From the NCBI GenBank assembly GCA_051891195.1, contig JBJFEZ010000047.1, positions 1 to 34,946 on the forward strand: DNA of 34,946 nt. The letters are read 5' to 3'. Origin of the DNA: CAG-273 sp051891195 (lineage in GTDB: Bacteria; Bacillota; Clostridia; TANB77; CAG-508). Positions within the stretch are counted from its first letter, which is position 1; each line of letters opens with the position of its first letter. This document shows positions 7,581-15,053 of this stretch, in pieces. Below the pieces are notes generated by a model. It worked only from the letters and a program-made list of their open reading frames with translations. It was not told the DNA's origin and ran no database searches. The position numbers were made by a program, and so were the translations under genes.

Positions 7581-7833
7581 AGTATGTATTTGGCGATGAA
7601 GTAAGATGTGGCTACAAATATAGAAAATACTATGTTTGGAGGGAACTCTTATGGAGTATGTCGTGGCTTAGACCAAGGCGGTAAGTTACAAACAAAACAA
7701 GCACTTATCCCAATCTTATCATACAAAGTTTGGGTTTTTATATGGGTTAAAAAGAAACACCAGGGTGCGTTATAACTTCCGACCAAAAAAGGACTCAAAA
7801 GTCCTAGAAAAAATAGAAGGAGGGAATTTTAAA
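7581..7833 (+). promoter_or_regulatory. Structured leader of the S10 operon, with tandem motif and attenuator-like hairpin
   Basis: The untranslated leader holds two consecutive stem-enclosed domains: AGTAT..TATTTG with CAAATA..ATACT (7581-7631), and TGTTTG with CAAACA (7633-7694). Each carries a similar motif, GAAGTAAGATGTGGCTA (7598-7614) and GGAGTATGTCGTGGCTTA (7653-7670). A terminator-like hairpin follows, CCCAATCTT / AAGTTTGGG then TTTTT (7709-7739). A small AGGACT/AGTCCT hairpin lies just before the rpsJ ribosome site. The layout suggests control by early termination, possibly by a ribosomal protein, but the ligand is unknown. Confidence 0.6.
7709..7740 (+). terminator. Attenuator hairpin inside the S10 leader
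   Basis: CCCAATCTT (7709-7717) pairs with AAGTTTGGG (7726-7734) with one mismatch, an 8-nt loop, and is followed directly by TTTTTA. It lies between promoter and first gene, so full termination here would silence the operon; conditional use is inferred. Confidence 0.6.
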
Positions 7834-8166
7834 ATGGCAACTAAGAAAGAAAATGCAGTAACAAGTGAAAAAATCAGAATAAGACTTAAAGCTTATGATC
7901 ACGTTGTTTTAGAACAGTCTGCTGAAAAAATAGTAGATACTGCTAAAAAAACAGGAGCTAAAGTATCAGGTCCTATTCCACTACCAACAGAAAAGGAGAT
8001 TGTTACAATCTTACGTTCTCCACACAAACACAAAGACTCAAGAGAACAATTTGAAATGAGAACACATAAAAGAGTAATTGACATTCTTTACCCAACACAA
8101 AAAACAGTTGATAGCTTAATGAAAATTGACTTACCAGCTGGGGTTGATATAGAAATTAAATTATAA
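7834..8166 (+). CDS. rpsJ: 30S ribosomal protein S10
   Basis: 110 residues from ATG 7834, chosen because AGAAGGAGGG stands 10 bases upstream and because the family starts shortly before KIRIRLKAYDH; the open frame upstream is leader. Conserved stretches: KIRIRLKAYDHVVLEQSAEKIV, GPIPLPTEKEIVTILRSPHKHKDSREQFEMRTHKR, and the C-terminal LPAGVDIEIKL. It has a slightly longer N-terminus than the ~102-residue norm. S10 is a small-subunit head protein and also NusE in antitermination. It is the first gene of the superoperon. Confidence 0.97.
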   Translation: MATKKENAVTSEKIRIRLKAYDHVVLEQSAEKIVDTAKKTGAKVSGPIPLPTEKEIVTILRSPHKHKDSREQFEMRTHKRVIDILYPTQKTVDSLMKIDLPAGVDIEIKL

Positions 8167-8231
8167 TTTTATAACTAAAGGTTAAAGGTTACAAATTAGA
8201 CATTATAATCTAATAAAAATGCCTTAAGACC

Positions 8232-8250
8232 AAGCTAGTAAAAACTAGCC
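8232..8250 (+). promoter_or_regulatory. Small hairpin before rplC
   Basis: GCTAGT and ACTAGC form a short stem with a 4-nt A loop about 15 bases before the rplC Shine-Dalgarno AAGGAGG. The 108-bp rpsJ-rplC spacer also holds an ATTAGA/TCTAAT inverted repeat. A translational role for L3 is possible but unproven. Confidence 0.3.
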
Positions 8251-8274
8251 AATAGTAATAAGGAGGAAATATAA

Positions 8275-8907
8275 ATGAAAAAAGGATTAATAGGTAAAAA
8301 ACTTGGAATGACACAAATCTTTGATGAACAAGGAAAAGTAATTCCAGTTACAGTTATTGAAGCTGGTCCTTGTACAGTAGCACAAGTAAAAACAGTAGAA
8401 ACTGATGGATACAATGCAGTACAATTAGGATTTGGTGAAGTAAAAGAAAGTAAAATGAACAAACCAGAAAAAGGTCATTTTGCAAAATCAAAATTAGCAC
8501 TTAAAAAACATTTAAGAGAATTTAGAATGGATTCAGTAGAAAATGTAAAAGTAGGTGACGAATTAAAAGCTGATGTTTTTGCAGTAGGAGATCAATTAGA
8601 CATCCAAGGAACATCAAAAGGAAAAGGTTTCCAAGGCGTTATTAAACGTCACGGACAATCAAGAGGACCAATGGGACACGGTTCTATGTATCACAGAAGA
8701 CCAGGTTCAATGGGACCAACTTCTACACCAGGTAGAGTTTTTAAAGGTAAAAAACTACCAGGACATATGGGAAGACAAACTGTTACAATTCAAAACTTAG
8801 AAGTTGTAAGAGTAGATTTAGATAAAAATGTTATTTTAGTAAAAGGTAGTGTACCAGGAGCTAAAGGTGCAATATTAAAACTAAAAACAAGTGTAAAAAG
8901 TAAATAA
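8275..8907 (+). CDS. rplC: 50S ribosomal protein L3
   Basis: 210 residues, normal length. It starts MKKGLIGKKLGMTQIFDEQGKVIPVTVIEAGPC, the usual L3 N-terminus, and contains the long central loop GTSKGKGFQGVIKRHGQSRGPMGHGSMYHRRPGSMG that reaches the peptidyl transferase centre, with the QSRGPMGHGS methylated-Gln motif region and GKKLPGHMG. L3 is an early assembly protein of the large subunit. TAAGGAGGAAAT precedes the ATG; it is 14 bases from rplD, which is translated from the same message. Confidence 0.97.
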   Translation: MKKGLIGKKLGMTQIFDEQGKVIPVTVIEAGPCTVAQVKTVETDGYNAVQLGFGEVKESKMNKPEKGHFAKSKLALKKHLREFRMDSVENVKVGDELKADVFAVGDQLDIQGTSKGKGFQGVIKRHGQSRGPMGHGSMYHRRPGSMGPTSTPGRVFKGKKLPGHMGRQTVTIQNLEVVRVDLDKNVILVKGSVPGAKGAILKLKTSVKSK

Positions 8908-8921
8908 GGAGGGAAAGACAA

Positions 8922-9545
8922 ATGCCTAAGATAGACGTATATGATATAGAAGGTAAAAAAGTTAAGACAATGGACTTAAAAGAAGAAGTATTTGGTATTG
9001 AACCAAATGAAGCAATAGTACATAGTGTTCTAGTAAATTACCTAGCTAATCAAAGACAAGGTACACAAAGTACTAAAACAAGAAGCGAAGTATCTGGTGG
9101 TGGTAGAAAACCTTGGAGACAAAAAGGTACAGGTAGAGCTAGACAAGGAAGTATTCGTGCACCACATTGGGTAGGTGGAGGTGTAGCATTAGGACCAAAA
9201 CCACGTTCATACAATTATACAGTAAATAAAAAGGAAAAGAGACTAGCAATTAAGTCAATGCTAAGCTCAAAAGTACTAGAAAATGAATTAGTAGTTGTTG
9301 AAAACTTATCATTAAAAGAAATAAAAACAAAAGAAATGGTAAGAATTTTAAATAACTTAAAAGTAGAAGGTAAAACAGTAATTCTTTTACCAGAAAAAGA
9401 TGAAAAAGTTCAAAAATCAGCTAGAAACATTGAAGGAGTTAAAACATTACAAGTTGGAACAATCAATGTATATGATTTATTAAAACATAAAAATCTAGTT
9501 GTAACAGAAGATACTGTTAAAAAATTAGAGGAGGTGTACGCATAA
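8922..9545 (+). CDS. rplD: 50S ribosomal protein L4
   Basis: 207 residues. Conserved exit-tunnel loop GTQSTKTRSEVSGGGRKPWRQKGTGRARQGSIRAPHWVGGG is present (about residues 46-86), followed by the globular part to LVVTEDTVKKLEEVY. In enterobacteria L4 also represses the S10 operon; whether it does so here through the leader at 7581-7833 is not known. A GGAGGG site precedes the ATG. Its TAA overlaps the rplW ATG by one base, indicating translational coupling. Confidence 0.97.
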   Translation: MPKIDVYDIEGKKVKTMDLKEEVFGIEPNEAIVHSVLVNYLANQRQGTQSTKTRSEVSGGGRKPWRQKGTGRARQGSIRAPHWVGGGVALGPKPRSYNYTVNKKEKRLAIKSMLSSKVLENELVVVENLSLKEIKTKEMVRILNNLKVEGKTVILLPEKDEKVQKSARNIEGVKTLQVGTINVYDLLKHKNLVVTEDTVKKLEEVYA

Positions 9546-9892
9546 TGAGACCAGAAGATGTTATTATAGCACCAGTAATTACAGAAAAAAGTAATGATGA
9601 ATTACAAGCTGGAAAGTATACCTTTAGAGTAAATAAAAAAGCTACTAAAATTGATATTAAAAATGCAGTAGAGAAACTTTTTGAAGTAAAGGCTTTAAAT
9701 GTAAACACTATGAGTGTTAAAGGAAAAGAAGTAAGAAGAGGTAAAACAACTGGAAAAACTTCTGACTGGAAAAAAGCAATAGTTACTATTGATACAAACC
9801 CAGGAGACATTAAATATTTAGATAAAGGTGGAAAAGAAGTTAAAGTTTCTAAGAAGTATAAGGATTCTATTGAACACTTTATGGGAGCTTAG
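9545..9892 (+). CDS. rplW: 50S ribosomal protein L23
   Basis: 115 residues, slightly longer than the usual ~95-100. Starts MRPEDVIIAPVITEKSNDELQAGKYTFRVNKKATKIDIKNAVEKLFEV, the standard L23 signature, and has the RRGKTTGKTSDWKKAIVTI loop. The extra length is a C-terminal GGKEVKVSKKYKDSIEHFMGA tail. L23 sits at the tunnel exit and docks trigger factor and SRP. GAGGTG is inside the rplD end. Its last codon and stop form the first bases of palindrome B. Confidence 0.95.
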   Translation: MRPEDVIIAPVITEKSNDELQAGKYTFRVNKKATKIDIKNAVEKLFEVKALNVNTMSVKGKEVRRGKTTGKTSDWKKAIVTIDTNPGDIKYLDKGGKEVKVSKKYKDSIEHFMGA

Positions 9893-10009
9893 AAATTATA
9901 AGCGTCGTCTAACTTTGTTAACCTTCACAAAAATTTTTGCGACATACAACTTGTATAGTCTTAAAAATTTTTGCTCGGTTGCCTCGTTATACTCGCTTCT
10001 AATTTCTAA
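9889..10009 (+). repeat. Palindrome B (rplW-rplB spacer, first of two)
   Basis: The left arm begins at the rplW stop (TTAGAAATTA) and pairs with TAATTTCTAA at the far end; then AAGCG/CGCTT, TAAC/GTTA, AACC/GGTT, and CAAAAATTTTT with AAAAATTTTTG. The apex is ATACaactTGTAT. About 60-nt arms, with fixed non-pairing positions (left TTCG-type against right GAG-type, GTT against TAGG) also seen in copies C, D, E and F. A 66-codon open frame through it is a by-product and is not called. Together with copy C this fills the 357-bp gap. Confidence 0.85.
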
Positions 10010-10114
10010 TCTAAGAACTTTGTTTTAAAATATCTAGATTAAACTAGGAGAATAAATAAATATCTGTTTATGCGGAGCAGGAAAATATCCGTAAATATTT
10101 TGAGTTAAATAAAA

Positions 10115-10235
10115 GGACGAATCAAAAACAAGTATTGCTAGGCAACTTGAACAAAAATTTATGAAACTATACTAGGGTATGTTGAATAAATTTTTGAGAA
10201 AGTTAACGACGCAAGACGAAGTTTTTCATTAGTCC
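10115..10235 (+). repeat. Palindrome C (rplW-rplB spacer, second, opposite orientation)
   Basis: Outer arms GGACGAAT/ATTAGTCC, then AAAAAC/GTTTTT, TTGC/GCAA, AACTT/AAGTT and CAAAAATTTAT/ATAAATTTTTG; the apex is ATACTAGGGTAT. It is the same family as B but inverted: the arm carrying TTCGTC is on the right. It ends directly before the rplB Shine-Dalgarno GGAAGGAG. Between B and C (10058-10100) a smaller inverted repeat AAATAT..TTTATGCGGA / TCCGTAAATATTT is present. No gene is seen in this spacer. Confidence 0.85.
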
Positions 10236-10249
10236 GGAAGGAGAAAAAA

Positions 10250-11077
10250 ATGGGAATGAAACACTTTAAACCCTACACACCATCAAGAAGAAATATGACA
10301 GTTTCTACATTTGAAGAAATTACTAAAAAAGAACCAGAAAAGTCTTTATTAGCAACCAAAAAGAAAAATGCAGGTAGAAACTCATATGGTAGAATTACAG
10401 TAAGACACCAAGGCGGTGGAAATAGACAAAAATATAGAATTATAGATTTTAAAAGAAATAAAGTTGATATGCCAGCAACTGTAGTTGGTATAGAATATGA
10501 TCCAAACAGAAGTGCAAATATAGCATTAATTCAATATGAAGATGGAGAAAAAGCATATATTTTAGCACCAGTTGGATTAAAAGACGGAGATAAAGTAGTA
10601 TCTGGAGAAAAAGCAGATATCAAACCAGGTAACTGTATGAAAATTGAAAATATTCCAGTAGGTACTATGATTCATAATATAGAATTAAACCCAGGTCAAG
10701 GTGGAAAATTGGTTAGAGCTGCAGGTCAAGAAGCTCAATTAATGGCTAAAGAAGGAAAATATGCACATATAAGATTACCTTCTGGCGAAATGAGACTAGT
10801 AATGGCTGTATGCAAAGCTACTATAGGAACTGTAGGTAATGCAGACCACGAAAATGTAAAAATTGGTAAAGCAGGTAGAACAAGACATATGGGAGTTAGA
10901 CCAACTGTTAGAGGTTCTGTAATGAACCCAGTAGATCACCCTCATGGTGGTGGTGAAGGTAAAGCTCCTGTTGGACACGCAGGACCAATGACTCCTTGGG
11001 GTAAACCAGCACTAGGATATAAGACAAGAAAGAAAAATAAACAAAGCGATAAAATGATTACAAAGAGAAGAAAATAA
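10250..11077 (+). CDS. rplB: 50S ribosomal protein L2
   Basis: 275 residues, standard. N-terminus MGMKHFKPYTPSRRNMTVSTFEEIT; SYGRITVRHQGGGNRQKYRIIDFKR; and near the end the hallmark NPVDHPHGGGEGKAPVGHAGPMTPWGKPALGYKTRKKNK with the conserved catalytic-centre-proximal His of HPHGGGEG. L2 is a primary 23S binder needed for subunit association and peptidyl transfer. GGAAGGAG precedes the ATG. It is separated from rplW by an unusual 357 bp of palindromes but followed 13 bases later by rpsS. Confidence 0.97.
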   Translation: MGMKHFKPYTPSRRNMTVSTFEEITKKEPEKSLLATKKKNAGRNSYGRITVRHQGGGNRQKYRIIDFKRNKVDMPATVVGIEYDPNRSANIALIQYEDGEKAYILAPVGLKDGDKVVSGEKADIKPGNCMKIENIPVGTMIHNIELNPGQGGKLVRAAGQEAQLMAKEGKYAHIRLPSGEMRLVMAVCKATIGTVGNADHENVKIGKAGRTRHMGVRPTVRGSVMNPVDHPHGGGEGKAPVGHAGPMTPWGKPALGYKTRKKNKQSDKMITKRRK

Positions 11078-11090
11078 GGAGGAAATATAG

Positions 11091-11369
11091 ATGTCAAGAT
11101 CAAGTAAAAAAGTTCCATTTATTGCACCTGAACTATTAAAAAGAGTTGAAGCAATGAATGAAAGTGGAAACAAAGAAGTAATAAAAACATGGTCAAGAGC
11201 TTCTACTATTTATCCACAAATGGTTGGACACACAATAGCTGTTCACGATGGTAGAAAACATGTACCAGTATACATTACAGAAGAAATGATAGGACATAAA
11301 TTAGGTGAATTTGCACCAACAAGAACATTTAAAGGTCATGCAGGAGACAAAACTACAACTAAAAAATAA
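11091..11369 (+). CDS. rpsS: 30S ribosomal protein S19
   Basis: 92 residues. MSRSSKKVPFIAPELLKRVEAMNESGNKEVIKTWSRASTIYPQMVGHTIAVHDGRKHVPVYITEEMIGHKLGEFAPTRTF is a full S19 with the usual TWSRxSxIxPxxVGHTIAVHDGRKHVP block. It is a small-subunit head protein contacting S13 and the A-site finger. AAGGAGGAAA stands before the ATG. Confidence 0.97.
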   Translation: MSRSSKKVPFIAPELLKRVEAMNESGNKEVIKTWSRASTIYPQMVGHTIAVHDGRKHVPVYITEEMIGHKLGEFAPTRTFKGHAGDKTTTKK

Positions 11370-11417
11370 TAAGTAAAATCCCTATGAGGACATATCTTAA
11401 AAAAGGAGGAAAATAAA

Positions 11418-11771
11418 GTGGAAGAAGTTACAGTTCAGACAGCAGAAGCAACTCTAAGATATGCTAGAATTTCAGCTAGAAAAGTTAAAATTGTAGCAGA
11501 TTTAATTAGAGGAAAAGATATTGATGAAGCTTTAGCTATTGCAAAATATGCTCCTAAAGCATCAAGCGAAATTATTGAAAAATTATTAAAATCAGCTATT
11601 GCAAATGCTGAAAATAATCATCATATGGCACACGAAAAATTATATGTTGCTGAAATTTATGCAAATCAAGGTCCAACTCTAAAAAGAATTAGACCAGCTG
11701 CAAAAGGTAGCGCAGTAAGAATTAGAAAGAGAACAAGTCATATTACAATCGTGTTAAAGGAAAGAGATTAA
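11418..11771 (+). CDS. rplV: 50S ribosomal protein L22
   Basis: 117 residues from a GTG preceded by AAAGGAGGAAAATAAA. The core ATLRYARISARKVKIVADLIRGKDIDEALAIAKYAPKASSEIIEKLLKSAIANAENN and the tunnel-lining beta hairpin near the end (LKRIRPAAKGSAVRIRKRTSHITIVLKER) are intact. L22 narrows the exit tunnel with L4 and is a macrolide-resistance site. The 48-bp spacer upstream contains a GGACATATCTT motif shared with two other spacers of the operon. Confidence 0.96.
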   Translation: MEEVTVQTAEATLRYARISARKVKIVADLIRGKDIDEALAIAKYAPKASSEIIEKLLKSAIANAENNHHMAHEKLYVAEIYANQGPTLKRIRPAAKGSAVRIRKRTSHITIVLKERD

Positions 11772-11790
11772 GAAAGGAGGACTTAACAAA

Positions 11791-12453
11791 ATGGGACAAA
11801 AAATGGATCCTAACGGATTAAGAGTAGGTGTTATTAAAGACTGGAATTCAAAATGGTATGCAGACAAAAAGAACTTTAGTGATTATCTAGTAGAAGATCA
11901 TAAAATCCGTGAATATGTTAAGAAAAAATTATATGTTGCAGGAATTTCTAAAGTTGAAATTGAAAGAACTGCAAAATTCGTTAAAGTAAACGTTTATACA
12001 GCAAAACCAGGTTTAGTAATTGGTAAAGGTGGAAACCTTGCTGAAGAATTAAAAGCTGAACTTGAAAAAATGATAGGTAAAACAGTAAATTTAAATATTG
12101 TTGAAGTTAAAAATGTTGATGTTGATGCACAATTAGTTGCAGAAAACATTGCAGGACAACTAGAAAGAAGAATTTCTTTTAGAAGAGCTATGAAACAATG
12201 TATGCAAAAAACTATGAAAGCAGGTGCTTTAGGTATTAAAACTTCTGTATCTGGTAGATTAGGTGGAGCAGACATGGCTAGAACAGAATTCTATAAAGAA
12301 GGTACAATTCCACTTCAAACTTTAAGAGCTGACATTGATTATGGATTTGCAGAAGCAGATACTACATATGGAAAAATCGGTGTTAAAGTTTGGATTTATA
12401 AAGGAGAAGTTCTTCCAGCTAAGAAGAAGCAAATGGAAGGAGGAGACAAATAA
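11791..12453 (+). CDS. rpsC: 30S ribosomal protein S3
   Basis: 220 residues. N-terminus MGQKMDPNGLRVGVIKDWNSKWYADKKNFSDYL; KH domain with GLVIGKGGN (the GxxG loop); and a C-terminal domain with SGRLGGADMARTEFYKEGTIPLQTLRADIDYG. It lines the mRNA entry channel. AGAAAGGAGG before the ATG. Its TAA shares one base with the rplP ATG. Confidence 0.97.
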   Translation: MGQKMDPNGLRVGVIKDWNSKWYADKKNFSDYLVEDHKIREYVKKKLYVAGISKVEIERTAKFVKVNVYTAKPGLVIGKGGNLAEELKAELEKMIGKTVNLNIVEVKNVDVDAQLVAENIAGQLERRISFRRAMKQCMQKTMKAGALGIKTSVSGRLGGADMARTEFYKEGTIPLQTLRADIDYGFAEADTTYGKIGVKVWIYKGEVLPAKKKQMEGGDK

Positions 12454-12899
12454 TGCCATTAATGCCAAAAAGAACAAAATATAGAAAACAACAAAAAGGT
12501 AGAATTAGAGGAAAAGCAACAAGAGGAAATACTGTAACAGATGGAGAATACGGTTTACAATCACAAGAGATTGGACTAATTACTTCAAATCAAATAGAAG
12601 CAGCCCGTGTTGCTATGACTCGTTATATAAAAAGAGGTGGAAAGGTTTGGATTAAAATCTTCCCTGACAAACCAATAACAGCAAAACCTATTGGTACTCG
12701 TATGGGTAAAGGTAAAGGTGCTGTAGAATACTGGGTAGCAGCCGTAAAACCAGGTAGAGTAATGTTTGAAATAGCAGGAGTTCCAGAAGAAACTGCAAAA
12801 GAAGCATTAAGACTAGCAGCTAACAAGCTATCTGTAAAATGTAAGTTTGTCAAAAGAGAAACTGTAAATGTAGGTGGTGATAGCGATGAAGATAGATAA
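12453..12899 (+). CDS. rplP: 50S ribosomal protein L16
   Basis: 148 residues. MPLMPKRTKYRKQQKGRIRGKATRGN at the start, TRYIKRGGKVWIKIFPDKPITAKPIGTRMGKGKGAVEYWVAAVKPGRVMFEIAGV in the core, all typical; a short acidic tail GGDSDEDR is extra. ATG 12453 is preferred over the next Met three codons on because it matches the family and the overlap with rpsC. The end overlaps rpmC by 14 bases. Confidence 0.97.
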   Translation: MPLMPKRTKYRKQQKGRIRGKATRGNTVTDGEYGLQSQEIGLITSNQIEAARVAMTRYIKRGGKVWIKIFPDKPITAKPIGTRMGKGKGAVEYWVAAVKPGRVMFEIAGVPEETAKEALRLAANKLSVKCKFVKRETVNVGGDSDEDR

Positions 12900-13086
12900 A
12901 ATAAAAGAAATGTCTTCACCAGATTTAGAAAAAGAACTAGGAGAGTTAAAAAATGAATTGTTTAAACTAAGATTTAGTTTAGCAACAAATGGATTAGACA
13001 ATCCTATGAAAATTAAAGAAGTGAAAAAAGACATTGCAAGAATTAAGACAGTTCTAAGAGAAAGAGAACTAGCAAACGAACAATAA
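12886..13086 (+). CDS. rpmC: 50S ribosomal protein L29
   Basis: 66 residues from ATG 12886, inside the end of rplP; an in-frame codon four triplets earlier lacks support. MKIDKIKEMSSPDLEKELGELKNELFKLRFSLATNGLDNPMKIKEVKKDIARIKTVLRERE is the full L29 coiled hairpin. It lies near the tunnel exit beside L23. Its last five codons and stop are part of the left arm of palindrome D. Confidence 0.95.
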   Translation: MKIDKIKEMSSPDLEKELGELKNELFKLRFSLATNGLDNPMKIKEVKKDIARIKTVLRERELANEQ

Positions 13087-13195
13087 ACTTCGTCTAACTT
13101 TGTTAACCATCGCACAAAAATTTATCAACGTACAAATAGTATGCTTCAGAATTTTTGAGCTAGGTTGCCTAGTTATACTCGTTTCTTCTTCGTTT
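13074..13195 (+). repeat. Palindrome D (rpmC-rpsQ spacer)
   Basis: The outer arm AAACGAA starts inside the last codons of rpmC and pairs with TTCGTTT; then AAAC/GTTT, TAAC/GTTA, AACC/GGTT, CAAAAATT/AATTTTTG, with apex GTACaaataGTATGC. It shares the mispaired left CTTCGTC against right GAGTA and GTT against TAGG positions with copies B, C, E and F. Confidence 0.85.
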
Positions 13196-13230
13196 AAAAA
13201 GAAGAAAATAGTAGAGAAAGGAGATAGAAA

Positions 13231-13494
13231 ATGGAAGAAAGAAATCTTCGCAAAGAAATGATTGGCACAGTTGTTTCTGACAAAATGGATAAGACAGTTG
13301 TTGTAGCTGTTAAGACTAATGTTATGAACAAAATGTATGGAAAAATACAAAAAAGAACATATAAATTAAAAGCTCATGACGAAAACAATCAATGTCAAAT
13401 AGGTGATAAAGTAAAAGTAATGGAAACAAGACCACTTTCTAAAGATAAAAGATGGAGAGTAGTTGAAGTTTTAGAAAAAGCAGTTATAAAATAA
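13231..13494 (+). CDS. rpsQ: 30S ribosomal protein S17
   Basis: 87 residues. NLRKEMIGTVVSDKMDKTVVVAVKTNVMNKMYGKIQKRTYKLKAHDENNQCQIGDKVKVMETRPLSKDKRWRVVEVLEKA is a complete OB-fold S17. GAAAGGAG precedes the ATG. It is isolated by unusually long spacers on both sides (144 and 109 bp), each carrying a hairpin. Confidence 0.96.
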   Translation: MEERNLRKEMIGTVVSDKMDKTVVVAVKTNVMNKMYGKIQKRTYKLKAHDENNQCQIGDKVKVMETRPLSKDKRWRVVEVLEKAVIK

Positions 13495-13517
13495 TATACA
13501 ATAACTAAACCCGGCGC

Positions 13518-13567
13518 GGGACATATCTTGACTTCGTAGAAATGACCATAGGGAAAGATGTGTACCC
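13518..13567 (+). repeat. Hairpin with GGACATATCTT motif (rpsQ-rplN spacer)
   Basis: GGGACATATCTT pairs with AAGATGTGTACCC (one bulge and one G-T pair), enclosing a 27-nt loop. CCGGCGCGGG just before it is a GC-rich island in AT-rich DNA. It has no T-tract, so it is not a classical terminator. The GGACATAT core recurs at 11388 and 16874. Confidence 0.55.
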
Positions 13568-13603
13568 GATAGAGAATTAAAAATAGTAGAGAGGAGAAAG
13601 AAA

Positions 13604-13975
13604 ATGGTACAACAACAAAGTATATTAAAAGTTGCTGATAACACTGGTGCAAAAGAAATTATGTGTATTAGATGTTTAGGCGGTTCATATAGAAAATATG
13701 CAAGTGTAGGAGACATTATTGTTGCATCGGTAAAAACAGCTATACCTGGCGGTGGAGTTGTAAAAAAAGGTGATGTAGTAAAAGCTGTTGTTGTAAGAAC
13801 AAAGAAGCCAATTAGAAGAGCAGATGGTTCTTATGTAAGATTTGATGAAAATGCAGCTGTTATTATAAAAGATGATAAAACACCAAAAGGAACTCGTATT
13901 TTTGGACCAGTAGCTAGAGAATTAAGAGATGGAGAGTATATGAAGATACTTTCATTAGCTCCAGAGGTTCTTTAA
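13604..13975 (+). CDS. rplN: 50S ribosomal protein L14
   Basis: 123 residues. MVQQQSILKVADNTGAKEIMCIRCLGG, GDIIVASVKTAIPGGGVVKKGDVVKAVVVRTKKPIRRADGSYVRFDENAAVIIKDDKTPKGTRIFGPVARELR are all conserved. It forms intersubunit bridges and is the docking surface for silencing factor RsfS. GAGAGGAG precedes the ATG. Its TAA is the first triplet of palindrome E. Confidence 0.97.
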   Translation: MVQQQSILKVADNTGAKEIMCIRCLGGSYRKYASVGDIIVASVKTAIPGGGVVKKGDVVKAVVVRTKKPIRRADGSYVRFDENAAVIIKDDKTPKGTRIFGPVARELRDGEYMKILSLAPEVL

Positions 13976-14097
13976 AATAAATGAAAAACTTCGTCTTGCG
14001 TTGTTAACCTTCACAAAAATTTTTTCAATATACAATATGTATAATTTCAAAAATTTTTGCTTGGTTGCCTAGCAATACTCGTTTTTGATTTATTTTA
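13973..14097 (+). repeat. Palindrome E (rplN-rplX spacer)
   Basis: The outer arm TAAAATAAAT begins exactly with the rplN stop codon and pairs perfectly with ATTTATTTTA. Next AAAAAC/GTTTTT, TTGC/GCAA, AACC/GGTT, CAAAAATTTTT/AAAAATTTTTG and apex ATACaatatGTAT. It has the same internal mismatches as the other copies. It is the clearest example of the family. Confidence 0.9.
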
Positions 14098-14155
14098 CGA
14101 AAAAAATAAAAACAAAAAACCTTATAAAACTAAGAAAAAGAGGTGAAAAATAAAA

Positions 14156-14464
14156 ATGAAAATAAAAAAAGGTGATACAGTTAAGGTATTATCAGGAAAT
14201 GATAAAGGAAAAACAGGAGAAGTTTTAGAGGTAATCCCTAAAACACAAAAAGTAATAGTTAAAGGTGTTAATATTCGTAAAAAGCATATTAAACCTAGAA
14301 AACAAGGAGAAGAAGGCGGAATTATTCCAGTAGAATGTAGCATACATAGCAGCAAAGTAAATGTAGTATGTCCTAAATGTAACAAAGCAACAAAAGTAGG
14401 TTACTTAGTAGAAGGAGATACAAAAGTACGTGTTTGCAAGAAATGTGGAAATAAATTAAAGTAG
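14156..14464 (+). CDS. rplX: 50S ribosomal protein L24, zinc-ribbon form
   Basis: 102 residues. KOW motif at the N-terminus (MKIKKGDTVKVLSGNDKGKTGEVLEVIP), then VIVKGVNIRKKHIKPRKQGEEGGIIPVECSIHSSKVNVV. The C-terminus has CPKCNKATKVGYLVEGDTKVRVCKKCGNKL: two CxxC pairs, suggesting a zinc ribbon where many L24 proteins have none. L24 initiates large-subunit assembly. AAGAGGTG precedes the ATG. Confidence 0.95.
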   Translation: MKIKKGDTVKVLSGNDKGKTGEVLEVIPKTQKVIVKGVNIRKKHIKPRKQGEEGGIIPVECSIHSSKVNVVCPKCNKATKVGYLVEGDTKVRVCKKCGNKLK

Positions 14465-14486
14465 GAAGGAGGTCTATTTAAGACTT

Positions 14487-15026
14487 ATGGAAATATTAAA
14501 AGAACAATATCAAAAAGAAGTTATACCAGCATTAATGAAAAAATTTAATTATAAATCTGTAATGGAAGTTCCAAAACTAGAAAAAATAGTTATTAATGTT
14601 GGATTAGGAGATATGAAAGACAATCCAAAAGCACTAGATAATACAATGAATGATTTGACTATAATTACAGGTCAAAGACCTATTGTAACAAAAGCAAAGA
14701 AAGCTATTGCTGCTTTCAAAATTAGAGAAGGTGTTAATATTGGTTGCAAAGTTACATTAAGAAGTGGAAAAATGTACGATTTTGCATACAAACTATTTAA
14801 TACAGCTCTACCAAGAGTAAGAGATTTTAGAGGTGTATCTAACAACTCATTTGATGGAAGAGGAAATTATTCAATGGGTATTAAAGAACAATTAATTTTC
14901 CCTGAAATTGAATATGATAAAATTGATAAAATTAGAGGTATGGATATTATATTCGTTACTACAGCTAAAACTGATGAAGAAGCAAAAGAATTACTTTCTT
15001 TATTAGGAATGCCATTTCAAAATTAG
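14487..15026 (+). CDS. rplE: 50S ribosomal protein L5
   Basis: 179 residues. VIPALMKKFNYKSVMEVPKLEKIVINVGLGDM, TGQRPIVTKAKKAIAAFKIREGVNIGCKVTLR, PRVRDFRGVSNNSFDGRGNYSMGIKEQLIFPEI and a final MDIIFVTTAKTDEEAKELLSLLGMPF are all present. L5 binds 5S rRNA and bridges to S13. A GGAAGGAGG site is 15-20 bases before the ATG. Confidence 0.97.
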   Translation: MEILKEQYQKEVIPALMKKFNYKSVMEVPKLEKIVINVGLGDMKDNPKALDNTMNDLTIITGQRPIVTKAKKAIAAFKIREGVNIGCKVTLRSGKMYDFAYKLFNTALPRVRDFRGVSNNSFDGRGNYSMGIKEQLIFPEIEYDKIDKIRGMDIIFVTTAKTDEEAKELLSLLGMPFQN

Positions 15027-15053
15027 TTAGTAGTAAAAGGAAAGGAGAAATTC

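Noticed and set aside
7765..7833. Longer rpsJ with 23 extra N-terminal residues
   Set aside because: The extra part includes the Shine-Dalgarno and the AGGACT hairpin; the S10 family starts at the later ATG.
9828..10028. A 66-codon open frame in the rplW-rplB spacer
   Set aside because: It runs through the end of rplW in another frame and across palindrome B, has no ribosome site and no protein-like composition.
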